Assembly: GCF_039710355.1 (NCBI RefSeq)
Contig: NZ_JBDKWZ010000001.1
Location: 558,001 to 622,000, forward strand
DNA length: 64,000 bases
Origin: Rapidithrix thailandica
GTDB lineage: Bacteria; Bacteroidota; Bacteroidia; Cytophagales; Flammeovirgaceae
Direction of reading: 5' to 3'
Part shown: piece after piece, positions 9,143 to 17,455 of the stretch
Layout of the letters: each line of letters opens with the position of its first letter
Numbering within the stretch: the stretch's first letter is position 1
Notes under the pieces: generated by a model
What the model was told of the DNA's origin: nothing
The model's input: only the letters and a program-made list of their open reading frames with translations
The model's database searches: none
Translations under genes and position numbers: made by a program

Positions 9143-9563
9143 ATACCTTTAAAATAGGGTGCTAAGTAATACAATATATCGAATTTCCATTGAAAGAATT
9201 AAGCCGGTTAGCAAAAGTTTTCAGATAGAATACTTTCCGGAGAATTTAATACATAGAGCATATTCAGGTTATGAATCCTTCCGGTAGAAAAACATCAAAA
9301 GAAACGAAAGGGTAAAACTATAAATAATTTTTTTTTCAATAGGTGGGTTACTTTTTCAAGATGTTGTAATTAATCAACAAACCAGCTATGAACAATCCTT
9401 ATATTTTTTGTTTAGCAGTTCCTTTTTATGGTTTTAATGCTAATTGACAAAAGCTCGTGTATACTTCAATTTCATGCTTTAAAGCATGATCATTCAAACA
9501 GCTAAAAAAAAGTCCGGTCGATTTCGACCGGACTTTTTTTTAGCCTTTTTATTTCAATTTTTT
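9143..9563. other. Non-coding gap between nnr and the TPR gene
   Basis: 421 bases, AT-rich, without a credible gene. It holds the region upstream of nnr (minus strand), a small perfect palindrome at 9473-9488 (CATGCTTTAAAGCATG) and the terminator at 9501-9544. Nothing else is recognised. Confidence 0.6.
9501..9544 (-). terminator. Terminator of the TPR-protein gene
   Basis: Perfect 20-base inverted repeat (9501-9520 with 9525-9544, loop of four). The poly-A/poly-T part of the stem gives a U-run on the minus strand, 20 bases past the stop of the gene ending at 9564. Confidence 0.85.
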
Positions 9564-11204
9564 TTAATGATTCTCTTTCGTTTCTTCATTAATTTCAGCA
9601 ATCCTTTGTAGCACCCCTTGATAAATCAAACTGCGTTTGCCGTAAGAGGCGGCTATCAGAGGTAAAGCCTGGCGGTAAACATTGATTGCCTCAGTAAACT
9701 TGTTTTGTTTTTTGTACAAATCCCCCAATTTGATCACACTTTGGGTTTTTTCTTTGCTTTGGCTTCCGTAATACGCGCTAAAAATTTTACTTTCCTCTTT
9801 TAAAAGCGATTCCGCTTTTTCATACTTTTCCTGTTCCTGATATAAGTAGGCCATGCTTCCCAGAGCAGAGGCATAAGAAGCATGTCGTTTGCCCGGTTTT
9901 TTCTCTCTTATTCTAAGCAATTGGTTCAATAATGTGTCTGCTTCCACATATTTTTTCTGAGAGATATAGAAGTGTGCCAAGCTATCCAGTGCTTTAGTAT
10001 AGGAAAAATTACTTTCTCCTAAATTTTCTTTTCGGGCTGCAAGCGTTTCCAGATAAATCTCTTCTGCTTCCTGATCTTTGGCCTGGCTGGCGAGAAGTCT
10101 TCCCAACTCATCTTTAGTCTCAAAAAAATCTACACTCTTTTCCCCACTGCTTTTTTGATAAATAGCAAGTGCATTTTGGATATATTGTTGAGCTGACTCG
10201 TAGTTGTTGTTTTGCTTTTGAACCTGGGCAATGGCCAGTTTTGTTTGAGCGATCTTTTTATCTTCCGCACCGTATTTTTTGATGAAGATTTCTTCTTGTG
10301 CCTCGTAAATCTTGATGATTGCAGCAAGTGCCTGAAATTCCTCTAACTTCTCAATAGTGCTTTTTGCTTCCCTTTCAAAGCGGGAGGTATCATCCTGGAA
10401 GGCTTCTTTTACCAATTGCATATAAGAAAGGTACTCTTTTACACAGGCTTCCTTGTCCTCTAAGATATAATACGACTGGGCGATTTTTTGTTGAGCTTCT
10501 AAATTTTGAGTGGGAGGGGCACTACTATGTTGTAAATACGAAAGGTTCTTTTCGTACAATGCGATCGCTGTTTTATACTCTTTTAAGGCAAAGTGCAAAT
10601 CCCCTTTTTCTTTTGCCATATCGGCCAAGGCCGCAGGATATTTTTTTAAGGTTTTTTCTGCAATCGGCAAGAGCTCTGTGTAATACTGTTTGGCCGCATC
10701 GTACTTTCTTCCTTTTAAGTATAAAGATGCAAGATGGTGAAGAGTATGTGTATAGTCTTCAGTGTCTTTTCCTTGAACTTTTTTGCGTACCTCTACGGCT
10801 TTTTCATAAAACTCCACGGCTTTTGAATACCGCTTTCCTTCCGTATAAGTTTGGGCCAGTGCTTCCAGGTTATCCGCATACTCTTTGGACGTGTTTTCTC
10901 TGTTTTTTTCCATGATGCGCACCAACTCCAAGTAGTAATTACTACTATTTGCAAATTGACGGTGATCAAAATACACTTGCGCCAAAAGCTTTAGGGTTGC
11001 TTTGTAGTTAAAAGAGTTTTGCCCGTATTCGCTTTGAGCCTGTTGACGTGCCTGGATTAAGATCGGAATCGCAGTGGTGAGCTTCTTTTCTTTATAATAC
11101 TTTTTCCCACTTTCGTACAGGCTGCTCCAGTTCTGTGCCGATGCAAATAAAGGGAGTTGCATCAACAGTAACATGAAAAAGTATTTGGTTAAGGCTTTGT
11201 CCAT
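9564..11204 (-). CDS. Secreted or periplasmic tetratricopeptide-repeat protein
   Basis: A 546-residue protein with a cleavable signal peptide (hydrophobic MLLLMQLPLFASAQ, likely cut after ASA) followed by tandem TPR helices over almost the whole length: repeated blocks such as ALAQTYTEGKRYSKAVEFYEKA, ASLYLKGRKYDAAKQYYTE, LGRLLASQAKDQEAEEIYLET and MAYLYQEQEKYEKAESLLKEE. The repeats of about 42 residues resemble kinesin-light-chain-type TPRs. There is no catalytic domain or sortase/T9SS tail. TPR proteins like this act as protein-binding scaffolds; the partner is unknown. It is a single-gene unit, divergent from atpD. Confidence 0.88.
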   Translation of the reverse strand: MDKALTKYFFMLLLMQLPLFASAQNWSSLYESGKKYYKEKKLTTAIPILIQARQQAQSEYGQNSFNYKATLKLLAQVYFDHRQFANSSNYYLELVRIMEKNRENTSKEYADNLEALAQTYTEGKRYSKAVEFYEKAVEVRKKVQGKDTEDYTHTLHHLASLYLKGRKYDAAKQYYTELLPIAEKTLKKYPAALADMAKEKGDLHFALKEYKTAIALYEKNLSYLQHSSAPPTQNLEAQQKIAQSYYILEDKEACVKEYLSYMQLVKEAFQDDTSRFEREAKSTIEKLEEFQALAAIIKIYEAQEEIFIKKYGAEDKKIAQTKLAIAQVQKQNNNYESAQQYIQNALAIYQKSSGEKSVDFFETKDELGRLLASQAKDQEAEEIYLETLAARKENLGESNFSYTKALDSLAHFYISQKKYVEADTLLNQLLRIREKKPGKRHASYASALGSMAYLYQEQEKYEKAESLLKEESKIFSAYYGSQSKEKTQSVIKLGDLYKKQNKFTEAINVYRQALPLIAASYGKRSLIYQGVLQRIAEINEETKENH

Positions 11205-11546
11205 AATGATAAAGACTGTTTTATATAATAAAAAATACTAGCAAGTTTTGGTCATTTCTAGCTAATAATACAACGGTAAGGATAATTGACTATTTCATCT
11301 GTGAAAGGATTCGGTAAGGGAGCGCAAAAAAGGAGAAATTAGAAAGGAAGGGCGTTCTTGCAAAGAAAGAAAAATAGGGTTTAAAGGCCGGTAGAGGCCT
11401 ATTTTAAGGAACCGGTCTTTGGATGTAACTTTAATTTCAAGCAATCTTGGAATAATACGATCTTTGCCCTAATTTTGTGCCGCGTTATGATTTTGTATTG
11501 AAAATCAAGTATATCTAAGGTTCATATAGTTTAATCCAGATATTAA
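11205..11546. other. Divergent promoter region between the TPR gene and atpD
   Basis: 342 bases without a gene. It must carry the promoters of the TPR gene (minus) and atpDC (plus); the recognisable element is the -7 box at 11470-11477. Confidence 0.6.
11470..11477 (+). promoter_or_regulatory. Bacteroidota-type -7 box of atpDC
   Basis: TAATTTTG fits TAnnTTTG and lies about 70 bases before the atpD ATG. A TTG about 20 bases upstream could be the -33 element. A leader of roughly 60 bases is implied. Confidence 0.5.
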
Positions 11547-13052
11547 ATGTCAAATATTGGAAAAATAACTCAGGTTATCGGTCCGGTTGTGGACGTAAGC
11601 TTTGAGGCTGAAAATTCTAAATTGCCAACTATTTACAACGCCTTGGTTGTAAAAAAACAGAGCGGTCAAAAAGTAGTGTTGGAAGTACAACAGCACTTAG
11701 GAGAGGACATTGTACGTACTGTAGCAATGGAAGGTACTGAAGGGTTGTGTAGAGGAATGGAGGTAGTGGATACCGGGGATGCAATTGCAATGCCTATCGG
11801 AGAAGAAATCAAAGGCCGCTTGTTCAATGTGGTTGGAGAAGCGATTGACGGGTTATCACAGCCAACCAGTAAGGCAAAAATGCCTATCCACAGATCTGCA
11901 CCGAAATTTGAGGAATTATCCACCTCTTCGGAAGTACTGTACACAGGGATTAAAGTAATTGACTTGATCGAACCGTACGTGAAAGGGGGAAAGATCGGTT
12001 TGTTCGGTGGTGCCGGTGTTGGTAAAACGGTATTGATCCAAGAGCTGATCAACAACATTGCAAAGAAATATTCCGGTCTTTCTGTATTTGCCGGAGTAGG
12101 AGAGCGTACTCGTGAAGGAAATGACCTGATGCGGGAAATGATCGAGGCCGGTATTATTAACTACGGAGATGAGTTTGTAGAGTCTCTGGAAGAAGGTGGC
12201 TGGGACCTCTCTAAAGTGGATGTTGAAAAATTAAAAGATTCTAAAGCGACCTTCGTATTCGGTCAGATGAATGAGCCTCCTGGAGCACGTGCCCGGGTAG
12301 CCTTGTCTGGATTGACCATGGCGGAGTACTTCCGGGATGGTGATGGCGAAGGTCAGGGAAGAGATATTCTTTTCTTTATTGATAATATCTTCCGTTTTAC
12401 ACAGGCGGGTTCTGAGGTATCGGCACTTTTGGGTCGTATGCCTTCAGCGGTAGGTTACCAACCAACCTTGGCTACGGAAATGGGGGCGATGCAAGAGCGG
12501 ATTACCTCGACTAAAAGAGGTTCAATTACTTCCGTACAGGCGGTTTACGTTCCTGCGGATGACTTGACTGACCCGGCTCCTGCAACTACTTTCTCTCACT
12601 TGGATGCTACCACGGTATTGTCTAGAAAGATTGCTGAGCTTGGTATCTACCCAGCTGTAGATCCTCTGGATTCTACCTCGCGTATTATGAATGCGGACGT
12701 ATTGGGTGACGAACACTACAATACCGCTCAAAGAGTAAAAGAAACTTTACAACGCTACCGCGAGCTCCAAGATATCATTGCCATCTTGGGTATGGAAGAA
12801 CTTTCCGATGAGGATAAATTAGTGGTACACAGAGCAAGACGTGTACAAAGATTCTTGTCACAGCCATTCCACGTTGCTGAGCAATTTACAGGTTTGAAAG
12901 GTGTGTTTGTGGATATCCAAGAAACTATCAAAGGATTTAATATGATCATGGATGGGGAATTGGATCACTTACCGGAAGCGGCTTTCAACTTGGTAGGAAC
13001 CATTGAAAGTGCAGTAGAAAAAGGTGAGAAAATTTTGGCTGAAGCCAAGTAA
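11547..13052 (+). CDS. atpD: F1Fo ATP synthase subunit beta
   Basis: Catalytic beta subunit of the F1 head, 501 residues. Seen are the Walker A loop GGAGVGKT near residues 154-161, GERTREGNDL with the catalytic Glu, the Walker B region DILFFIDNIFRFTQAGSE, and the YVPADDLTDPAPATTFSHLDA segment. Only atpC follows; the other ATP synthase genes are not in the window, which matches the split organisation common in Bacteroidota, where atpDC is separate. The enzyme lies on the inner face of the cytoplasmic membrane and couples proton (or sodium) flow to ATP synthesis. Confidence 0.98.
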   Translation: MSNIGKITQVIGPVVDVSFEAENSKLPTIYNALVVKKQSGQKVVLEVQQHLGEDIVRTVAMEGTEGLCRGMEVVDTGDAIAMPIGEEIKGRLFNVVGEAIDGLSQPTSKAKMPIHRSAPKFEELSTSSEVLYTGIKVIDLIEPYVKGGKIGLFGGAGVGKTVLIQELINNIAKKYSGLSVFAGVGERTREGNDLMREMIEAGIINYGDEFVESLEEGGWDLSKVDVEKLKDSKATFVFGQMNEPPGARARVALSGLTMAEYFRDGDGEGQGRDILFFIDNIFRFTQAGSEVSALLGRMPSAVGYQPTLATEMGAMQERITSTKRGSITSVQAVYVPADDLTDPAPATTFSHLDATTVLSRKIAELGIYPAVDPLDSTSRIMNADVLGDEHYNTAQRVKETLQRYRELQDIIAILGMEELSDEDKLVVHRARRVQRFLSQPFHVAEQFTGLKGVFVDIQETIKGFNMIMDGELDHLPEAAFNLVGTIESAVEKGEKILAEAK

Positions 13053-13085
13053 TCAAGCGTTCAAAATCCTCAAACTTAATATTGC

Positions 13086-13337
13086 ATGTATTTAGAAGTT
13101 GTTACCCCGGATAAAAAAGCCTTTGAAGGCGAAGTGAAGGCGGTGAAAGTGCCTGGTTCTAATGGCTCGTTCGAGGTGTTAAATAATCACGCTCCGGTCA
13201 TCAGTACACTTACAGAGGGACAAATTCGGATTACTACCAAAAGTGACGTTCAGTATCTGAATATAGACAGTGGCATTCTCGAAATGCTGGATAACAAAAT
13301 TGTGATCCTGGCAGAAGCAATTATTGATGCCGAATGA
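13086..13337 (+). CDS. atpC: F1Fo ATP synthase subunit epsilon, short form
   Basis: An 83-residue epsilon subunit beginning MYLEVVTPDKKAFEGEVKAVKVPGSNGSFEVL, the usual beta-sandwich domain with the GxFxxLxxHAP motif (SFEVLNNHAPVI). The protein stops after the beta domain: the C-terminal two-helix domain of about 50 residues that acts as an ATP-hydrolysis brake in E. coli and Bacillus is missing. Short epsilons of this size are common in Bacteroidota, so I read this as the natural length and not as a truncation. It starts 33 bases after atpD and is followed by a clear terminator. Confidence 0.95.
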   Translation: MYLEVVTPDKKAFEGEVKAVKVPGSNGSFEVLNNHAPVISTLTEGQIRITTKSDVQYLNIDSGILEMLDNKIVILAEAIIDAE

Positions 13338-13361
13338 TATAACTGTCAAACAAGCTTTAAA

Positions 13362-13398
13362 TGCGTTGACTTTTCAATAAGTCAGCGCATTTTTTTTG
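13362..13398 (+). terminator. Terminator of atpDC
   Basis: Twelve-base stem (13362-13373 with 13380-13391, one G-T wobble) followed by an eight-T run, 24 bases after the atpC stop. Confidence 0.85.
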
Positions 13399-13483
13399 TG
13401 ATAAGTTGAATAGTATAAGAAATGGAAGCTCTGTATCTTTTAGTTGTAATAGCAACTGCTTGTATCCTTTCTTGTGAAATACG

Positions 13484-13531
13484 AACACCAGGAAAAATTC
13501 ACTTTATACTCTCAAGTGTATTCCTGGTGTT
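13484..13531 (-). terminator. Hairpin downstream of the TonB-dependent receptor gene
   Basis: Perfect 11-base inverted repeat (13484-13494 with 13521-13531) with an inner five-base stem (13500-13504 with 13514-13518). It lies just past the receptor stop at 13554 on the minus strand. It has no long T-run, so it may be an mRNA-stabilising hairpin or a weak terminator. Confidence 0.5.
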
Positions 13532-13553
13532 GAATGCAAGAAATTAGCAACGG

Positions 13554-15953
13554 CTACCCTTCTTTTTGATGGGATGATCCTGTCAATTTGAAAATTGCTG
13601 TAATTACAAAATTTCTCCCGGGTTCAGGCAAGTTTAGAATTCTGTACTTACTTAAGTGATTTAAATACAGTCGGTCTGTGATATTCTGCGCCTGAAAAAG
13701 TAATTCCATAAAGCCTTTTCTCCCGAACTCCAAGCCCATGGAGGCATTGAGCAGTTCATAGCCCTTTGTAGTGGGCTCGTTTTGGTCTACCCGGTTTTGA
13801 GAACCGTATATACTGTAATTCGTTTTGAGAAAAGCACCGGACAGTATAGCGGTTTGGATCGGGAGATGGTACTCTGCATCCAGCTTGATAGAATACGGTG
13901 GGGTAAATGGGAGTGGGAGTTGGGTTTTTGTGTTTTGAATCCACACATATTCACCGCTTGCATATAATTTGAGCCTTGAAGTAGGCTTGTACTGTACATT
14001 CACCTCGCCTCCCCAGTGCATTGCCGGAGCTTGTTTATAGGCATATTCTTGACCCGATTCGGGGTAGGGGTACAGTTCTCCGTCTATCTCTTCTCTGGGA
14101 AAGCGGCCATTGGGACTCAGGTAAATATAGTTTTGAAAATAATTCGCAAACAAAGAAGTGGATATCATCCACTGGCTTCGCTCGTAAAAGATCCCTGCAT
14201 CCAGTTGGTAGCCTTCTTCTGCTTTTAAGTCTGCATTGCCCTTTTCAAACCGGAAAGTACCGTGGTGTATCCCGTTGGCCGTCAACTCCGGAGGGCTGGG
14301 AATACGAAACGTTTTTCCCAGATTAAGTTTATAGCTCCAATAGGGGTCGGGAATAAACGCCAGGCCGATTCCGGCAGAATAATTAAAAAAATCGCGTTTT
14401 ACAGCAGGATTGCGTTGCACATCGGCAATGTATTCACTGCGATACCAAAAGGGGTAGGTCGTTTCTTCGGCATCTATATGCGCCATATCGAGTCGCAGCC
14501 CTCCATTGAATACCCAACGATCGCTGGCGTGATATTTAAAGATCGAAAAGAGTCCTGCTTCATATTTGTGGTAGGCAGGAATCAAAAATTCAAACCCTCC
14601 GGTACGGTTTTGTTGATAGGCTGTTTGAAAACCAAAAATCGTTTCGAATTCCTCATGCTGATTGACAAAGTACCGGGCATTGGCTGTAAAAGTTTGTAAG
14701 GTCAATTCCAAGGCATCCACATTGGTACTGTCTACCGGACGGCCGTGTGCATGAGGATAAGAACGCTCCTGTCGCAAATTGTTTTGATACCCCAAATCCA
14801 CTTCCAACCAGTTTTTTCCGATCATGATATTACTATTGGAGATCACTTTGAAATGGTTGATTTCCTGTGCGGGTAAATCTATATTTTTGAAGTCTCCATC
14901 GTGATCCAATTGATACGCCCGGGGGATCCCCACTGCCCCACTGAAGATTCCCGTATTTTGATGGAAGTTGGATACCGTAAGATGGGAGTACCCCCAGTTG
15001 CGATTGATACCGACCGTAGCCGAAAGGTGCCGTTCGTTTCCGGCCGTATTTTTCAAGCGTTGATGCTCAATGGGTAATATAAAGCGATTGTACTCAAACG
15101 TTTGTGCGGGTACCTTGTAATCTCCGTAATCCAAACCCGTCAGACGAAGCCGGTAGGATAAGCCTTTGTGATTGCCTTTGGCCTGTGCTGTCAAACCATA
15201 GGTGTCATTGTTGGTCTTCGCCAACAATTGTACTTTTGCCTGATGCTTGCCTTTAGGCAAACTGTTAGGATGTTTGATAATAATAACCCCCCCCAGTCCA
15301 TCGGAGCCATAAGCCAAAGAAGCCGGTCCTTTCAAAATATCCATTTGCTCTACATTGAACTGGTCGATTTCCAAGCCGTGATCACTGCCCCATTGTTGGC
15401 CTTCTTGTTTAATGCCGTTATCTGCGACCACTACCCGGTTGTGGCTTAACCCCCGGATTACCGGTTTGGAGACTCCTACTCCCATATTGATATAATTAAC
15501 TCCGGGCAATTGCGCCAAAGAGTGCATCAAAGTGGTACCCGTATTTTTTTTGATGAAATTTTCGTCTACCGATTCTATGAGGACAGAATTTTCCCTTTGA
15601 CTGAGCTTTAAGGGGTTGCTCTCAATTACGATTTCATGCAGTTCGTTGACCGACTCTTCCAATTGGATTCGGAGTTGGCTGTTTCGATCTTTAATAATAG
15701 CCGTTTGGGTCAGAGCATGATAGCCTACATAGGAAAAGTGCAAATGGTAGGAACCTGGTTTTAGGTCTGTAATGGTAAATTGCCCATGAATATCCGTGGC
15801 GGTACCTTTTTTGGTTTCATGGATAAAAACGGTCGCACCAATCAACGGTTCGCCTTCTGTATCTGTAATGATGCCGGTAAGTGTAAAACGCTGTTGGGCC
15901 GTGGCAATAGTTGTTATAAGAACTCCGAAAAAAAATAGAATACTGTGTTTCAC
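13554..15953 (-). CDS. TonB-dependent outer-membrane receptor, probable metal importer
   Basis: A 799-residue receptor: signal peptide (residues 1-19, ending ATAQQ), a carboxypeptidase-D-like beta domain at about 20-105 (GIITDTEGEPLIGATVFIHE), a plug domain at about 115-230 (LPGVNYINMGVGVSKPVIRG, LKGPASLAYGSDGLGGVI) and a 22-strand-type barrel ending in an aromatic residue region (GRNFVITAIFKL). There is no SusD partner, so it is not a glycan SusC. The neighbour upstream encodes a histidine-rich DUF4625-type lipoprotein, an arrangement suggesting zinc or a related metal as substrate; the receptor itself shows a few His clusters (YPHAHGRP, IHHG). The substrate is an inference. Confidence 0.85.
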   Translation of the reverse strand: MKHSILFFFGVLITTIATAQQRFTLTGIITDTEGEPLIGATVFIHETKKGTATDIHGQFTITDLKPGSYHLHFSYVGYHALTQTAIIKDRNSQLRIQLEESVNELHEIVIESNPLKLSQRENSVLIESVDENFIKKNTGTTLMHSLAQLPGVNYINMGVGVSKPVIRGLSHNRVVVADNGIKQEGQQWGSDHGLEIDQFNVEQMDILKGPASLAYGSDGLGGVIIIKHPNSLPKGKHQAKVQLLAKTNNDTYGLTAQAKGNHKGLSYRLRLTGLDYGDYKVPAQTFEYNRFILPIEHQRLKNTAGNERHLSATVGINRNWGYSHLTVSNFHQNTGIFSGAVGIPRAYQLDHDGDFKNIDLPAQEINHFKVISNSNIMIGKNWLEVDLGYQNNLRQERSYPHAHGRPVDSTNVDALELTLQTFTANARYFVNQHEEFETIFGFQTAYQQNRTGGFEFLIPAYHKYEAGLFSIFKYHASDRWVFNGGLRLDMAHIDAEETTYPFWYRSEYIADVQRNPAVKRDFFNYSAGIGLAFIPDPYWSYKLNLGKTFRIPSPPELTANGIHHGTFRFEKGNADLKAEEGYQLDAGIFYERSQWMISTSLFANYFQNYIYLSPNGRFPREEIDGELYPYPESGQEYAYKQAPAMHWGGEVNVQYKPTSRLKLYASGEYVWIQNTKTQLPLPFTPPYSIKLDAEYHLPIQTAILSGAFLKTNYSIYGSQNRVDQNEPTTKGYELLNASMGLEFGRKGFMELLFQAQNITDRLYLNHLSKYRILNLPEPGRNFVITAIFKLTGSSHQKEG

Positions 15954-16025
15954 TTTAAGAAGTAGTTTGCCTTGCGATGAAGTTGAATGGTTTGGAAAGA
16001 GTTAATTGCTTCTTAAATAAAATGT

Positions 16026-16078
16026 CTAAACCTGATGGGAAAACAAGGGGGAATTCCTCCCTGTTCCATCAGGTTTAG
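16026..16078 (-). promoter_or_regulatory. Intercistronic hairpin between the lipoprotein and receptor genes
   Basis: Perfect 13-base inverted repeat (16026-16038 with 16066-16078) with a partly paired interior, lying in the 187-base gap between two genes read in the same (minus) direction. There is no T-run, so it is more likely an mRNA processing or stability element than a full terminator. Confidence 0.5.
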
Positions 16079-16140
16079 CTCCTTGAATAAGCCATGATGA
16101 AGCTCACTCAATTATGGGTGCTGACTTAGTCGTTATTTAT

Positions 16141-16950
16141 TTAATCTACATGCAAAACCCCCACAATTTGTGTAATATTTCCATCACTATCCATTGCCTT
16201 GATCATAAGTTCATAATGTCCGGCAGCTAAATCCGCAGGCAAAGGAATACTGTGTTCTAATTTAAAAAGAGTGTCATTATCCCCTTCCAAATCGATGTCG
16301 ATGCTGTATACAGGTTCTTCGTTTTCATGGTGCTCACTTTCTCCGTGATCATGATCGTGATCATGTTCTTCGGCAATCTCAATGCTGATTTCCGCAAGGT
16401 CTACATCATCGGTTATTTTCCCCTGTAAGTCCAGATTCGTGCCGGGAGTTGCCACAATTTCTTCTTCCAGATTGTGAGAATCTACTGTAATAACCGGTTG
16501 CCCTTCTTTGGTGAGGGTCAAGTCTGCAATATAAGTTTCGGCTTCATTACCAGCTTTGTCAAGTACCACCGCTTCAAAATGATAGGGACCGGCAATTGCT
16601 TCCGCAGGAATATCTACAGTGATTTCATCTTTAAAAGCCTTCTGTTCACCCAAGTTTATAATTTTTTCCCAAGTGAATGGGTCCGCAGCCAAACGCCCGC
16701 CATGTGCATGGCCATCGAAGTTACTATGGATATCCATGCGTATTTCTCCCAGGGCTTGATTGTCGCTAAGCTCAAATGCGATTTTAAGCGAATTCCCTGC
16801 TTGTGCTACGGCTTTTTCGCTTTCCGCATTGAGAGTTATACTTTTGACAACTGGCGCCTCTACATCTTTTATAGCGTCATCGTCATCATTGTCGCAATTG
16901 GTCAATAATAAAATAGGCCAAATACTTAAGAACAGAGCGAATTTTTTCAT
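16141..16950 (-). CDS. Histidine-rich lipoprotein, DUF4625-like
   Basis: A 269-residue lipoprotein: signal peptide with lipobox LLLTNC (Cys near residue 19), an Asp-rich stretch directly after it (CDNDDDDAIKD), then two immunoglobulin-like beta repeats (each beginning with an APVVKSITL/QPVITVDS-type strand). Between strands of the second repeat is EEHDHDHDHGESEHHENEE, a likely metal-binding loop, and the first repeat has DGHAHGG. I compare it with the DUF4625 family from memory. It precedes the receptor gene on the same strand and could hand metal to it on the cell surface or in the periplasm; the metal (zinc favoured) is an inference. Confidence 0.75.
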   Translation of the reverse strand: MKKFALFLSIWPILLLTNCDNDDDDAIKDVEAPVVKSITLNAESEKAVAQAGNSLKIAFELSDNQALGEIRMDIHSNFDGHAHGGRLAADPFTWEKIINLGEQKAFKDEITVDIPAEAIAGPYHFEAVVLDKAGNEAETYIADLTLTKEGQPVITVDSHNLEEEIVATPGTNLDLQGKITDDVDLAEISIEIAEEHDHDHDHGESEHHENEEPVYSIDIDLEGDNDTLFKLEHSIPLPADLAAGHYELMIKAMDSDGNITQIVGVLHVD

Positions 16951-16984
16951 AGTATTAAGTGAAATAGTATTTTAAATACAACTA

Positions 16985-17040
16985 TGTTGCAAAAATAGAA
17001 AATGAAATTTGAATGCCATACTGTTGCATTTAAATTTTAT
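16985..17040 (-). promoter_or_regulatory. Promoter and candidate operator of the lipoprotein/receptor operon
   Basis: On the minus strand, TATTTTTG (16997-16990) fits the -7 consensus TAnnTTTG. Just upstream of it lies TTGCAT (17024-17029), three bases, then AATTTTAT (17033-17040) as read on the plus strand; nearly the same pattern precedes the MerC-like gene at 55501-55518. A second TGTTGCA overlaps the -7 box. A metal-responsive repressor site of the Zur/Fur type is the working guess. Confidence 0.4.
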
Positions 17041-17230
17041 AAAAAAATTGTAACGTATGATCCTCCCGAATTTAAATTGACAGTATTGAGCATTTCATGT
17101 TCGGTCAAAAACTATACGTTTAAACCACTTTACTGTTAAAATATCTATTATGAGAGGGGGGTATAGAGTAAATAGAAGGGAGGAACTTAGGAGTTGAAAC
17201 GTAGATTTTTTTTGGAGGGAAATACATAAA

Positions 17231-17255
17231 AAAACCTAGTCCAATAAGGGCTAGG
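17231..17255 (-). terminator. Terminator of the TonB-like gene
   Basis: Eight-base stem (17235-17242 with 17248-17255, one wobble pair), with the plus-strand A-run before it giving a U-run on the minus strand. It lies about 200 bases past the stop at 17456, so the transcript includes the repeat copy at 17353-17395. Confidence 0.6.
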
Positions 17256-17352
17256 CTTTCCGAATCCATGATACAAATCTGAGATTTAACTTTTATTAAT
17301 AGATGTACTGTTGTGACAATGGAATATGACTTAGAGTATGCTTAAAACGATG

Positions 17353-17395
17353 CCCCTTTGGCGGTAAAAATTCTCAGTTTAGGGTTCTCAAAATA
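17353..17395 (+). repeat. Dispersed 43-base repeat, copy A
   Basis: Identical at 36 of 43 positions to 63747-63789, in the same orientation and without gaps. The shared 13-base core is TTTAGGGTTCTCA. It lies in the 3' untranslated region of the TonB-like gene. It may be the end of a decayed mobile element or a small interspersed repeat. Confidence 0.65.
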
Positions 17396-17455
17396 CTACA
17401 CTGAGGTTTTTGAAATGGGAGTTTTTAACCCGAAAGATGAAATTTAAACAGGCTC

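Larger units (their letters stand above)
16951..17455. other. Gap between the TonB-like gene and the lipoprotein gene
   Basis: 505 bases without a gene. From left to right: the lipoprotein promoter (-7 box on the minus strand at 16990-16997) with two TGTTGCA motifs (16985-16991 and 17022-17028), the terminator of the TonB-like gene at 17231-17255, and a copy of the dispersed repeat at 17353-17395. Confidence 0.6.

Noticed and set aside
10364..10915. 183-residue frame antisense to the TPR gene
   Set aside because: A shadow of the repetitive sense codons; composition rich in Leu, Arg and Phe without any motif.
17376..17396. T-arm-like sequence GGGTTCTCAAAATA as part of a tRNA
   Set aside because: No matching acceptor, D or anticodon stems within 80 bases, and the second copy (63776 onward) also lacks them. 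It is part of the dispersed repeat.
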